In this document: piece by piece, positions 1 through 11,548 of the stretch
Layout of the letters: each line of letters begins with the position of its first letter
How positions within the stretch are numbered: position 1 is the stretch's first letter
Assembly: GCA_023548195.1 (NCBI GenBank)
Contig: JAJHZJ010000121.1
Coordinates: 372,001 to 436,000, forward strand
Length of the DNA: 64,000 bases
Source of the DNA: Bettongia penicillata ogilbyi
Lineage: Eukaryota > Chordata > Mammalia > Diprotodontia > Potoroidae
Direction: 5' to 3'
Position numbers and translations under genes: made by a program
Notes under the pieces: generated by a model
Databases searched by the model: none
What the model was told of the DNA's origin: nothing
What the model saw: only the letters and a program-made list of their open reading frames with translations

Positions 1-489
1 GGAAGACAGAAGACATATGAGGCAGTAGGACTAGTTCAAAAATGTTTGGATAGTACAGTCCTATCAGCAAAAAAAGAAAAGTGCACAAACACCCCATTGC
101 ATGAGTATTTACTTATTAATAAATTATATATGTGTACTAGTAATCGTATGTATTTTAAAACAAGCAAACATATAAATTTTAAAGTATTAAAAAAGACAAA
201 AATCCTTGATACTAAAGTGAATAAGGATGCCTAGAGTTTTTGGAAAATCCCTTTAGTGGCTCTGTGTAAGATGATTTAAAGTGGCAGAGAGATTTAAGAC
301 AAGGAGACCCGATTAAGAAGAGATACTATTTGTTTCAGTTTTTCCTCCCACCTTTAGCACTGAACACCAAACACCAGCTAAGGTCTGAAAAGGGTAGGGT
401 ACAAGAGGACTGTTGCCTCCCTAGACCTCCCTAGCAGCTGTGCCTTTTTTAGTGCAGGTCAAGACACCAGTACGTTTAAAAAAAAAAAT

Positions 490-725
490 TATGCAAGAAA
501 CAGGAAGAAAACTGGTGTTGCTCAAAGTATGTAGTGGGGAATAAAGTGGAAGAAGACTGAAAAAATAGGAAAGGGTCAATATGAAAGGCTTTAAAGGCCA
601 AACAGAGGATTTCGTATTCATACCTGTAAATAATGAGCCCCTCAGATTTTTCGCCTAAGAGCTAGGTAAGGGGGGAGTATGGTGGGAATCTGAGTCTCAC
701 ATGATCAGGCTTGTAGTTGAATGGA
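490..725 (-). repeat. L2 LINE fragment
   Basis: The plus strand reads the antisense L2 internal pattern, with AAAGGCTTTAAAGGCCAAAC, then an 'aacagaggatt' segment and 'catgatcaggcttg'. The same motif series recurs in the better L2 copy at 3098-4080. Ends are approximate. Confidence 0.55.
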
Positions 726-1577
726 GACTCTGTTGCAAAAAGACTCTGTTGCACCAGGGGATGAGGGTTTCCCCAGAGTGACAATTGTGTGAGTGAAAAA
801 AAAAAAAGATGTATATGAGAAGATAGTGAAACTGGAAAAGGTAAGATTCACAAACTTATAGCCAAGCTCACTAACTTACCATTTGTTGAATTTGTTCCTT
901 TGCCTCCTCTGAAAATTGGGGACCACGTTCACCTTTCTCCATTTTTATGGTACCTCTGCTGTTTTCTGGGATCTTTCAGATATCAATGACAGGGGCTCAG
1001 ATCATCATGACCAAAAGACATGCATTTGTCAAGGGTAGCTAGATGTTCCTTACTATTTCCTTATCTTAGGTAGCAGGTCCTTGGTCACTTTTGCCCTGAG
1101 TTTTCCAGCGCAAAGCTCATTTCCTTCCATGGAAAAAAAAATCAAAGTAGTAAAGGAGCCGCTTTGGCTCCTTTCTACAGATGCTGTCCTATCCACCCCA
1201 AACAAGGTCTACTATGATGTTCCTTTTTTCTCCTCATAGAGAAAAACAAAGCAAAAACAACACACTGCATTTCTCTCAGCTTCCTCTGCTTATTCAGAGT
1301 TCCTGATACTATTTTGAAAGAACTGTGCCATGCTTTTCTATTCATTGCCTATTTCATGCTCTTGCTTCTATTTTCTGTAGATTTCTTTTTTTAAATTAAG
1401 TTGTTCGGTGAGTTCTCGGTGCAATCATATTTCTCCTTTCAGACAAATCCCTGATTTCCCCTCTTTGGAATTATTTCCCTTTGTGTCTTTTGACTTTCAT
1501 TTTTGAACATGTCCCATCTTTTCTGGGCTGACTTTCCCTAAAGCATTTTAGTACATTGGGATCCTATCTTTGTTTAG

Positions 1578-1793
1578 ATAGGTGGCATAGACAATAGAAC
1601 ACTGGACTTGGAGTCAGGTGGACCTGAGTTCAAACCTTCTATGTCCTCTTTCAGCTTTCGTTTCTTCATCTGTAAAATCATGGTAATAATAATAGGTACC
1701 TCACAGGGTTATTGTGAAGATGAGATGACATGTAAAAAATACTTTGCAAACTTTAAAGCGCTATGTGAATGCTGGCTACGTTTACACCTCTGA
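1578..1793 (+). repeat. tRNA-headed CORE/MIR-like SINE
   Basis: It shows the full SINE layout: tRNA-like head with 'ggagtcaggtggacctgagt' and 'gagttcaaacc' (B-box-like), a core with 'tttcttcatctgtaaaatc', and a tail ending 'actttgcaaactttaaagcg' plus 'ctatgtgaatgctggct'. The same tail motif recurs at 5700-5775, 49960-50040 and 61440-61610. Confidence 0.75.
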
Positions 1794-1877
1794 GCCCTTT
1801 GAAATCTGCTTGCCCCAGACTATACCTGGGCTTATAATTCTTTACCACAAATTCCAGGAAGCATCATGATTCCCTTC

Positions 1878-1880
<3 letters not shown>

Positions 1881-1926
<46 letters not shown>
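1881..1926. repeat. (CA)23 microsatellite
   Basis: Perfect dinucleotide run inside the L3 fragment. In the sense pre-mRNA it is a CA repeat, a possible hnRNP L binding tract. Confidence 0.97.
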
Positions 1927-1927
<1 letters not shown>

Positions 1928-3097
1928 CCATCATTTCTCACTCCGGTAACAAATCCTTTCTTATTAGTGAGAACTGGACCCATAATAGGATTCCCCTTTG
2001 TTGGTTCCTCAACCCTTTCAAAGCTGAAATGGTGAGTAGGTAAGTCGGGAAGTTTTTAGCTTCTTTGCTCTTGGCAGAGAGAGGCTCTAGCAGATAATCA
2101 GTCCCCCATCACTACTATCTTGTCTTTGTACCAGACTTGTGGTCTGTTTCACAGACTCTTCACGTGTTTCCTCTTTCAGTCCGGGTGGGTGTAGTATGCT
2201 CCAATGACAAAATCATTTCTCTTTCTCTCTCCATTGTTTTTCACCCCAACACTCCCCATCGTGCTTCTCCTCTCTGGTTCTGGGATTTTCTCACAAGAAA
2301 TGTGCCTTTTCAGTATACATTAGTCACTCCGCCCTCCCCCACATAGCCTTTATATGTCTTGTGTTTTGTTGTTTTTTTTTTTTTAAACAAGATAAATCTA
2401 TCTGCAGAGTCATGACTCAGACATGGCTTTCTTCCTACCAAATCTCAAAGAAATCTATGAGGCAGGCATTTAGCTCTTGTTTACTGCCTAAACTTTGGGT
2501 ATTTTTGTATAGACATTTGAGGTCATGGGTTTTTACTACTTTACAATTATTTTACTACAATTTCCTTGGTAATTCAATGGGGGAAAATAATGATAATGAT
2601 AAATTAACATAATTGCATTAATTAAATAAAAATTACTCATGAATGATATTTCATATGGCAACTTAGCTATTTGAGAATCATGAGTATATGAAATGTGTTG
2701 GGGTTTTTTCCCACTCCACAGAAACTAATAATGACTGTTGGCTATCAGGTATATATGGCATAATTTAATTGTTTCAGTATGCAAGTAATGAATATATTTG
2801 CTGCTTTTGCTCCATATTTTAACATAATTTTCAATGAATACCATGCTGGAAAAGGATTACAAAGACTATTTATAAATTAGCAGATTGGGTGGTTTTCAAA
2901 ATATATCATAGTAACTTCATTTTGTAGCAATTTTCACATTAAACTGGTTCCTGAAATCTTTCCTCAGCTAAGCTTGCATCTATTTTACTGTAAACCCTGT
3001 AATTTAATAGCCATCAAATTTTTACAGCTCTGATTTGTCTGTCTACTATGTGCATATTACATTTACCACCATCCTTTAAGTCAAGGAAATGAGTATG

Positions 3098-4080
3098 TAA
3101 TCATTGTGCACCATGTTCGAGGCACTGTGCAAAGTTCTGGGGATATACAGAAAGGCAAACAAAAAATGCAAAAAGCCCCAGTTTTCAAAGAGCTCATAGT
3201 GTAGAGGAGGAGACAGAATGCAAAAAACTATACACAAATGAGATATGGACAGAATACATTGGGAGTAGTCTCAGAGGACTGAGAATAAAGAAGACTGGCG
3301 AAGTCTTATAGAAAATGGAACTTCAGCTGGAATTTGAAAGAAGCCAAAAAAGTCAGGAGGAAGAGATGAGGAGAGATAGTTCCAGTTATGGATGACAGCC
3401 ATTGAAATGCCCAGAATTGACAGATTGAGTGACTTGGTATAAGGAATAGCAATAGGGACTGTACCATTGGATTACAGCGTGCGTGAGCTGAGCTGGAAGA
3501 AGAACAAGAGGCTGGGAAGGGACCACATTATGAAGGGCTTTTAAAACTGGACAGAGGATTTTACATTTGATCCTGAAGGTAATAGGGAGCTACTGGAGTT
3601 TCCTGAAGGGTGGTGAGAGGCAGTGACATGGTCAGAGTTGACTTTTAGGAAGATCAGTTTGATTGCTGAGTGGAGAATGGGTTAGAATGGAGAGAGACTT
3701 GAAGCAGGGAAAACCCGTAGATATTTGCAATGGTTCAGGCATGAGGTGATGAGAACCTTGCCAGGGTGTTGTCGGTATCAGGCTCATCTGAGAAATGGCG
3801 GGATAGAGGGGATTGAGAGAGAACAAGGAACTGAAGATACCATCTAGATTGAGAGTCTGGGTGACTAGGGTGTTCTTGGCAGTGATAGGGAAGTTTAGAA
3901 GAGGTGGACAGTTGGGGGGGAAAGATAGTGTGTTCATTTTTTCTTGTGGAGCTTTTAAAAGATTTTAAAAAGGCATATGGTTTTAGACATACAATAGGTA
4001 ATTGGAAATATGAGACTGGAAATTGAAACATTGACCTGGATGAAGATCCAGTAAAAGAGACTGAGGAGCAGTGTGGTTCT
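3098..4080 (-). repeat. Long L2 LINE copy
   Basis: Antisense L2 read in order: 'gaggcactgtgcaaagttct', 'aagagctcatagtgtagagg', then 'ttgaaagaagcc', 'gaagggcttttaaaactgga', 'gtgacatggtcagagttgac', 'ggttcaggcatgaggtgatg' and 'ctggatgaagatccagtaaa'. It is unusually long, nearly 1 kb, for such an old family. Reading frames are broken. Confidence 0.7.
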
Positions 4081-4489
4081 TTATTTTTATTTCACTTTGA
4101 CTTGGAAATCTATTTTGACTTCAGTGGCACTTACTAGTCTAAAAGGAAAAATAAACTGCCCAGATCACCATAGACGAGAACCCATGGAGGAGATGAAACC
4201 GCAAGGGATGGAAGAGAGTGAAGACAAAAGAGTTAGAGGAAATAGTTGATGGAACATGGCCCCAGATGAGAGAATGTGCACACCCGTGGATAGGATTAGC
4301 CTTAACATAGAGGAAAGCCATCTCACCTTCCAGAACTGGAGAGCATATGGGAAGATCTCAGGAAATATTGAGGGATGGAGTAAAGGATTTGAATAAGCAC
4401 ATAGCCAGCGGTCTTAGTTTTCATAAAATAAAAACGAAGGAATAGAGGGAGAGATGTATGAATGAAGGATGAAAACACAATTATGAAGT

Positions 4490-4760
4490 ATTATGCTCTG
4501 GGCATTGAATGAACACTTGAGATTCAAATATAAAAGGGAGAGTCTATGACCTCAAGGTCCTTAAATTCTAATAGGGGAAAACAATACATAAAGTAGCTTA
4601 GTTGTGATCTGGGTTGTCTAAGGATTGTGAGTGGAACTGTAGAATATTTGATTGTCTTCTTCATTAGCAATGGTAGGATTGATTTGGTTACTGTTAACAA
4701 AGCAAGAGGTGGATAGCACATAGAAATGTACACCGGGTGGCAGGGCAGACGGCAAAATCT
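4490..4760 (-). repeat. L2 LINE fragment
   Basis: The antisense 3' region is recognisable in 'gctctgggcattgaatgaac' and 'ctcaaggtccttaaattcta', the counterpart of the segment at the start of the copy at 3098. Confidence 0.5.
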
Positions 4761-4844
4761 CGAGATAGATGCCAGTGTCCTGGTGGATGACTCGTTGGAA
4801 TGTGAAGATCTAGCAAGGTTAAGTTAATTAAGGAGGGTCTACTT

Positions 4845-4945
4845 TGGCTCAGGCACTTCAACTCTCTTGGTTTCCTCATCTGAAAATGAGAAGCTGAACT
4901 ATAGGATCTCTCAGGCCCCTTTCAGCTCTGAGCTGATAAGATTCT
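4845..4945 (+). repeat. MIR-like SINE 3' fragment
   Basis: Contains 'ttggtttcctcatctgaaaa', 'aggatctctcaggccccttt' and 'cagctctgagctgataagat', the core and tail of a MIR-like SINE. Confidence 0.6.
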
Positions 4946-5534
4946 AAGAGTTTCCTAGAGGTCAGAAGATGATTACAACCAGGACTGAGGACTGGGAGTG
5001 GGAGGAAGAGGATTAGTGGGATAGCATGGAAGTCAAAGAAAAGTTTGCTAAGTGACTATGACAGAACAAAGACTGGAAAGTGGCACTGGGAACAAGGAGC
5101 AGCCAAATCCCTTTCTACTCCTGTGAATCAGATAGAACGGATGAAAGAGCATTGAGTCTTACAGAGGGTTGCCAGAGATAGGATAATCATTAAAGAAATG
5201 CCAGGTTTCAGTGAATGAGAAGGAAGACATAGAGGATGTCTCACAATTCTTATTGCAGCTTTAAGATTTAATAGATAATACTTTTGGAAACAATCTGTAT
5301 AAAAATAAAAGATCAGAGATAAAGAGGTATTTGTAATACAATCAGCGTTACGTAGCACGCAATAGAGAGGCTAGTAAATGGGTGGACATCTAGACTTCCT
5401 TCAGTGATTTCAAGCTAGCAGGGTCAAGCTAACTGAATTTCAAGGTTCTAGCAAATGTGAATCATGACCTAGAAGAATCTTAACAGGCTAGAAAAATGGA
5501 TTAAATATAATAAGGTAGAAGTTAATGGTCAACT

Positions 5535-5775
5535 AAGTGGTACAGTGGATAGAGTGCAGAACTTACAGTGACCAGTTATAGTGAATGAGGTCAAATCCAG
5601 TCTTAGACACTTACCGGCTGAGTGACTCTGGGCAAGTCACTTAAATCACCTCAGTTTCCTCATCTATAAATCAGGATTATAATAGTATCTACCTCTCAGA
5701 GTTGTTGAAAGGATAAAATGAGATAATATGTATAAAACATTTTGTAAAATTTCAAGTGCTGTAAATGCTAGCTTT
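5535..5775 (+). repeat. tRNA-headed CORE/MIR-like SINE
   Basis: Near full length: 'agtggtacagtggatagagt' (A box), 'gaggtcaaatccagtcttag' (B box), 'gactctgggcaagtcactta', 'tcagtttcctcatctataaa', and a tail ending 'caagtgctgtaaatgctagc'. Confidence 0.8.
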
Positions 5776-6846
5776 TTTTTACTCAAGTTATACTTGCATT
5801 CCAAATATCATCTGCACAAGTACAGAATGAGAAGATATGGTTGGCAATAGCAAATACACAAAAACCTTGGGGAACTAAGAGTCCTGAACATTCAGTAGTG
5901 TTATATGACAGCCTAAAGAGCTCATTCACACTTGGACTGCATTAATAAAAGTACAGTTTCCAGAATAAGAGAAGTTTTATTCTGGTTGTACTATGTCCCA
6001 GTCAGACAATCCAGAATGCAGTATTCTGTACTAGGAATAACATATCTGAGAGGACATTATCAAATAGAGACCTAAAGAGGTCCAACTAGGATGACTAGGG
6101 GACTTGGAAACTATGCTATTATCTAGCATCGGTTGAAGAATCTAGCAATGTTTAACCTAAAGAGAAGCTTGGGAAGGGTATAATACATGACTTCAGATAT
6201 TTAAAGGGCTTGGTCTCTAGCTAAGCTAAATGACAAGAAGTTCCATAGAGTAGATGATATTAAGGTGAAAACTGCCTAATGAGAACTATTTACAAGTGAA
6301 ACAGGAGTTTCAAGAGTTAACAGGATCTACATCTTCTGGAGGACTTCAAGTGGATGGATATTGGATGATCCCTTGTCCACGCTACTATGGAGGACATTCC
6401 AATTCAAGTGTAGGATAGGATAGAATGCTGAAGCTCTCTTTTTTTTTTTTCATTCTGAGATTTGGAGGGTAGGTGATGGATAAGGACAAGGATGATATAA
6501 GAGAAGGAGGTAGTTTTTGGCTAAAACACTAGCTGAAGGGACATGCCAGCCACAATAAAAGAGAAAGAGATAATTAAAACAAGAAATTTGCAGAATTAAC
6601 AATACTCAAGTTTCTAGGTAGTTAAGTTTTCACAGAATGGTTTCTGCAGGTGAATATTCTTCACTTTTAGAACCTGGGATTGGTCAGCCTCTTTTCATGG
6701 GAAAGCGGAAACTGAGCTGGTTGCAAACTTTCAGTGAAAGGGTAACTGACCTGTCAAGATGGTTTCTAAAAATCTCCCGATTGTGTCTGTCATTTTTTGC
6801 CGAAGTGGAATTTGGGCCCAATTAGTCAGGCTCTGAGAAGCAACAT

Positions 6847-7060
6847 GCTATAGAGGCTAGAGCTTTAGTGTTGGATTCAGAAAGGCCTGGGTTCAAGTCC
6901 TGCCTCAGACACACACAAGCTATAGACACTTGGTCAGTCACTCAAGTTCTGAGTACCCTAGACAACTCTTTTAAAATCATAAATGCCAATCTGAATTGAT
7001 AGTGCAAGTTCCTCTCTGGGAACTCCCTGCCCGATGAAATTGCAGATACAGTTAAAAACA
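6847..7060 (+). repeat. Marsupial-type tRNA-headed SINE
   Basis: The head has 'ggcctgggttcaagtcctgc' and 'ctcagacacacacaagctat'. The 3' body has 'gcaagttcctctctgggaac' and 'tccctgcccgatgaaattgc', shared with the copy at 9200-9385. This body is not the CORE type. Confidence 0.65.
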
Positions 7061-7094
7061 AGACAGGGGGGACATGCCATAAAGCTTTAGCATA

Positions 7095-7295
7095 TGTTTA
7101 GAATGTAGAACTTTAGGACAAAAGAGATCACTGAGTTCAACCACTTCATTTTACTGATAAACTGAGGACCGGGGGAATTTAAATGATTGGTTCACGATCA
7201 CACAGATTAATAAGGTAGCAGAGTGGATATTCAAACCCAAGTTCTCTTTTCAGAGATCAAGTCATCTCTCCACTGTACAGCACTCTCTCCTGCTA
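7095..7295 (-). repeat. MIR-like SINE/LINE tail
   Basis: Antisense core: 'cttcattttactgataaact', 'tcacgatcacacagattaat', 'gtggatattcaaacccaagt' and 'tctccactgtacag'. Confidence 0.6.
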
Positions 7296-7524
7296 GGATT
7301 GATGACTGTCTTTGTCTTCTTGGCCCAGTCCAATTACAAATAGGACCGCACAGGGCTGGACTCCCAGAGTTCACTAATTTTTCCCCAAATACGATGAGTT
7401 TTCTAGGGAGGAACTGGGGTTAAAAAATATAACTAAGAAGTAACTGAAGAGGTATTTTGTTTTGTTTTTTAATTTGTAGAATGAAATTATCAGAATTCTA
7501 TATGTTTAAAGATTAGTCAGGGAC

Positions 7525-7850
7525 TTGCATACAGAATGTATTAGAGAAGGAAGAGATCGGAGATGAATGAGCAAATCAGAAAGCTATTATAGTAGTTCAG
7601 ATGAGAATGAGAATTAATGAGGGCCTTAACCATGGAAAGAAAAGAGTGTTCTGGAGAAAATGGAAGGAAAGACAAACATGACTTGACAGAGGATTGAATA
7701 AGGGGACAAAGGAGGAGTCCAAAATAACCTTGAAACATTGGGTTCCTGGGAGAAGGGTAGTGACCATAAATAAAGTGATGAAGTTGGGAGGGATACTGGT
7801 ATAGGAGGAAGTGGGCAAGTTCAATTTCAGGTGGGTTAAGTGAGGTGCCA
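7525..7850 (-). repeat. L2 LINE internal fragment
   Basis: Same antisense motif order as the 3098-4080 copy: 'tagtagttcagatgagaatg', 'aaggaggagtccaaaataac' and 'gtagtgaccataaataaagt'. Decayed. Confidence 0.5.
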
Positions 7851-8249
7851 GTAGAAGTTAGGCTACCTATGAAGAGAAGTCCTCTCTTTGTTTATACTGG
7901 GGCAAAAAGAAAATATTCCCCAGCCTCACATACCAGCACTGTTACCCTGAATTCGAATTCGAACTTCCTGAGCTTGGTATACCACAGTCCTTTTGGGGGT
8001 ATGACTTTGTTTGGGGAGATACAGACCCATAAGAGAACAATGATATTGTCACGTTTCTTGACAATTCATTTCCAGAACCAGATTTTCTACATTTTTTATT
8101 TTCACTGTACTCAACAGCCCTTTCAAAGACTTGTCAGGTATTCTTACCCTTCATGACTATGGGGGATGGGTCATCATATCATGAGTAAATATTGATGTTA
8201 CTGATTATTCATTAATCTCTGTCTTTAAATTCTTCTAGTCAGAGTGTCA

Positions 8250-8785
8250 AGTTGTATTCTATTTCTCTCCAGATGATTACGAATATACTTATCTATTTGC
8301 ATATTGCATACCCACCCAAAAAATTATGTAAACAACTTGGGAGCAAGGATTATTTTTATTGAATCTTTATGTTTTTAGCATCTAACAATGCCTTGTATGC
8401 TTTTTTTTTTGTACCATACTTTTGACTTTACCTTTTGCCTTAGTTTTCTCCTCTGTAAAAAGATTGGATTGAACTCAGTAGACTTGTATATCCCTTCCCC
8501 TTAGACTTGTATGTCTAAATACATAACTCTATGATTTTATCAGTGTAGGGAATTCTCAGTAAAGATCTTCCTTTGGCAATTTCCTCACAGTTAACACTCA
8601 TAGAGAGTTGCCTGGGACGCTGAGAAGTTAGATGACTTATTCCGGGTCACATTATCAGTATGTCAGAAATGGAGTTTGAATCAGGTCTTCCTGACTCCAA
8701 GGGGACGATCCATAGGCTACTGTATGCTGACTCTATGCTTTGTATATAGTAAATATTTAATAAATGCTTGCTGAACTTGATTAGG
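8250..8785 (+). repeat. L2 3' end split by later insertions
   Basis: The L2 tail phrases 'agcatctaacaatgccttgt' (to about 8400) and 'gtaaatatttaataaatgct' (8750 onward) belong together. Between them is about 330 bp with a poly-T, a plus MIR-like piece near 8430-8490 and an antisense MIR-like piece near 8575-8715. TATGCTTT flanks the insert at about 8397-8404 and 8733-8740, a possible 8-bp target-site duplication. Confidence 0.5.
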
Positions 8786-9199
8786 TTCACTGGTACCATA
8801 TTAACTTGAGGTTGTTTTTTTTTTCAATGTTCATGTGTACTTCTTACCTCTCTAACTACATCAGGAATATCTTGTATCTTATATTTCACTGAAATTCACC
8901 TTCAATGCCTAAAGTAGTAATACCATGCTACACAAATAGTATAACTTAAGAAATATAATTTATCTCATTTGGTTGTCAGTGGGGCAATCATTTCTATGAA
9001 AATTTGAGGCTCATAACTTACTTTGAAGCATAGAAATCAAAATATTGGCAACACTCTATCTTTAAGGGAATTAATACTGTTATGCACAGAGACAACTGGG
9101 AAAATGGTTAGGTTTGATGAGGAGCCAGATTCTTTAAAATAATCATTTATGAAGGTATATTTAGTGTTTTCACCTTAAATAGTTCTTTCAAAGAGGTAA

Positions 9200-9385
9200 T
9201 ATGGCAAAATGGATAGAAAAATCAACCTGATGGTCAGGAAGACCTATGGTCAAGTGCTGCCTCAGATACATGTTGCCTAGGTGACCTCTCAGTGCCACAG
9301 GAACATCCCTAAGCTGAGCAGCTTAAAGTCTGCATTGGTAGAGGGGGAACTGCCTGATCTGGAGCTCCATATTTCAATGAAGTCA
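9200..9385 (+). repeat. Marsupial-type tRNA-headed SINE
   Basis: Second copy of the family at 6847: head 'gatggtcaggaagacctatg', 'caagtgctgcctcagataca', and body 'agaggggg aactgcctgat'-type sequence ending 'caatgaagtcacagtcc'. Confidence 0.65.
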
Positions 9386-9524
9386 CAGTCCAAAAACATT
9401 GCTTTTTTATACCTCATTAGATGATTTTCTGTTGACCTGTGCCAATAACACTGTAGATGTATATAGAGCTGTAAGGTTTGCCTAACATTTTCTTTACCAA
9501 AAAAACTAAAATCTATAACATAGC

Positions 9525-9910
9525 TAGTGCAAGCCTTGTATTATTAATTTCATTGTACAGATGAGGCATTGGACCTCAGAGATGTTAAGAGTTTTACCCA
9601 CAGCCATACAGGTAGTAGAGAAGCTACGTGCCACAGAGGATAAAGTGGTGGGCCTAGAGTCAGGACAGCCTGAGTTCTAACCTGGCCTCAGACCTTAATA
9701 GCTGTATGACCCTGGACAATTCACTTCAACCTGTTTGCCTTAATTTCCTCATCTGTAAAATGAGCTGGAGAAGGAAATGGCAAATCATTCCAGTATCTTT
9801 GCCAAGAAGATCCCAGAGTCCCACAGAGTTGGACATGATTGAATGGACTGCCAACTACAGCAGCAACAATTCAGTCAGTAAATGCCAAAGTGGGAATTTG
9901 AACCAAGTAT
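9525..9910 (-). repeat. MIR-like SINE interrupted by a CORE-SINE
   Basis: Antisense MIR-like core before the insert ('cattgtacagatgaggcatt', 'acccacagccatacaggtag') continues after it ('ccaaagtgggaatttgaacc'). The inserted younger element is listed at 9616-9870. Confidence 0.55.
9616..9870 (+). repeat. MAR1-type CORE-SINE
   Basis: Order: 'gtcaggacagcctgagttct', 'atgaccctggacaattcact', 'tcatctgtaaaatgagctgg', 'gaaggaaatggcaaatcatt', 'agtatctttgccaagaagat', and 'cacagagttggacatgattg'. Antisense copies of the same 3' part are at 15657, 18808 and 27395. Confidence 0.8.
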
Positions 9911-9954
9911 TGGTTAATTAAATAAGAAAATAGTTGATAATTAATAAATAATTA

Positions 9955-11260
9955 TTTTCTTCAGCGAGCTTTTGGACCTACCTTTCTATTTGGCCAATTC
10001 TGCTTTGTAAGGCATCTTTTCATCATTGGCTTTTTAGACCTCTTTTGCCATATGGTCTAGTCTGTTTTTAAGGGGTGTGTGTGTGTGTGTTTGTGTGTGT
10101 GTCTCCTTTACCAAGCAGTTGACTCATTTTTCATGATTTTCTTGCATCAATCTCTTTCTCTTCCCAGTTTTTGCTCTACTTCTCTTACTTGATTTTCAAA
10201 ATCCTTTTTGAGCTCTTCCATGGCCTGGGACCAATTCATATTTTTCTTGGAGGCTTTGGATGGAGGAGCTTTGACTATTTTGTCTTCTGAGTGTGTGTTT
10301 TGATGTTCCTTGTCACCATAGTAATTTTCAATAGTCAGAGGGCTTTTTCTTTCTGTTTTTTGCTCATTTTCCAAGCCTGTCTGTTGACTTTTAACTCTTT
10401 GTTAAAGTAGGGCTGTTTCCAGGGTGGAGGGTGTACTATTGCAAGTTTCAGGGGTTTTATACAGCTATCTTCAGAGATGCTCCTAGGGCACTGTAAGTTA
10501 TCAGTTCTTCAAGGTGGTATGATCTAAGGAGTGGCATTTACTCCTCTCCTGGCCTGTGCTGTGGTTTGTGAGCAACCATAAACACTGTTTTCCACCCTGG
10601 AACTGTGAGGAGGGCACCCCCTCCCCAACTGTGGTGGTAAGCTCTGCTGTACTCCTCCTAGTCCTGGGACTGCCATCCAGGATTGAGATCCAGTTCCAAA
10701 TATGGACAAAGAAACAGAGTCCCACCACAGTGCTAGCAAAAAGACCTCTGTAATCTCCTTCAGTTGTTTGACCCCCTTACCATCTGCTGCTCCAGAAGCA
10801 GCAGCTGCCTCTGCCACAGCTGATTCAGTCACTCACTAGACCTGCTCCTGGTTTGCTGGGACCTGGGCTGTGCTGGCAAAGCCTGCACTGGACTGCACTT
10901 CTCTCACTTAGGTCCAACAGACCTTTCCTGTTGACCTTCGAAGTTGTCTTTGGCTTCTGTGGACTGAGAGGTCTGCTGCCAGTGATTCAGTTGCCCCGAG
11001 GTCTACTCCAGGTTTTCTGGGGCCTAGTCTGTGCTGGAGCGGCCTGTGCTGAGCTTCATTCCTCTCCCACCTAGGTGCAACAGACCTTTCCTGCCAACCT
11101 TCCAGATTGTCTTGGCCTGGACATTTGTTTCACTCTGTCTTTTTTGTAGGTGCTGCTCCTCTAGAATTTATTTAGAGTCACTTTTAAAAGATATTTGGAG
11201 GGGATTGGGGGAGAGCTCAGGTGAGTCCCTGCCTTTACTCCACTATCTTGACTCCTCCCC
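9955..11260 (-). mobile_element. L1 5' fragment: 5' UTR and start of ORF1
   Basis: On the minus strand the fragment begins near 11260 with GGGGAGGAGTCAAGATAGTG and 'gcagggactcacctgagctc', the shape of a L1 5' end. A GC-richer 5' UTR of about 0.9 kb follows. At 10374 an ORF1-like frame opens (MENEQKTERKSPLTIENYYG), with a Lys/Glu-rich coiled-coil-like part (WSQAMEELKKDFENQVREVE) to about 10147; it is then broken. Decayed coiled-coil coding continues to about 9955, after which the element stops. ORF2 and the 3' end are missing here. Confidence 0.75.
10075..10102. repeat. (GT)n microsatellite inside L1 fragment
   Basis: A GT run with one T-rich interruption, lying within the L1 ORF1 remnant. 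Confidence 0.9.
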
Positions 11261-11478
11261 ATTGTGCTTGCTGTTCTTTAAAAAGCAGCAAAATGTGCTC
11301 AAAGCTCAAAATGTACCTGTATCCCTATGGTTTTTACTCAAACCTTTCTCCTCTTCTTCACATTCCTCAAATTCCTCTGCCATTGCAAATGTGATGCCTG
11401 ACTTTGCTGTAATTCAGTAAGAGTCATCTTACTTTTGGCTTCTCACATATTTCTGCTGTGTTTTTTAATAAAGAACTA

Positions 11479-11484
<6 letters not shown>

Positions 11485-11524
<40 letters not shown>

Positions 11525-11548
11525 AGAGAGGGAGAGAGGGAGAGATGG
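11485..11548. repeat. (AG)n microsatellite
   Basis: Perfect AG run of about 18 units to 11520, then GGAGAG-type imperfect units. Confidence 0.95.

Larger units (their letters stand above)
846..2345 (-). repeat. L3/CR1 LINE fragment, split by a SINE and a CA repeat
   Basis: The sequence read on the plus strand matches antisense L3/CR1 reverse-transcriptase-region sequence: 'aattggggaccacgttcacc', 'tggtacctctgctgttttct' and later 'ccaatgacaaaatcatttct' belong to it. It resumes after the SINE at 1578-1793. The same family and orientation occur at 53035-54500, where parallel phrases such as 'tggtacctctctcattattc' appear. Reading frames are destroyed. Confidence 0.6.

Noticed and set aside
3632..4031. 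Two overlapping minus-strand frames of about 100 residues
   Set aside because: Both lie in a decayed L2 copy, with no conserved domain visible.
10147..10374. 75-residue minus-strand coiled-coil-like protein
   Set aside because: It is the start of L1 ORF1 and is truncated; not a host gene.
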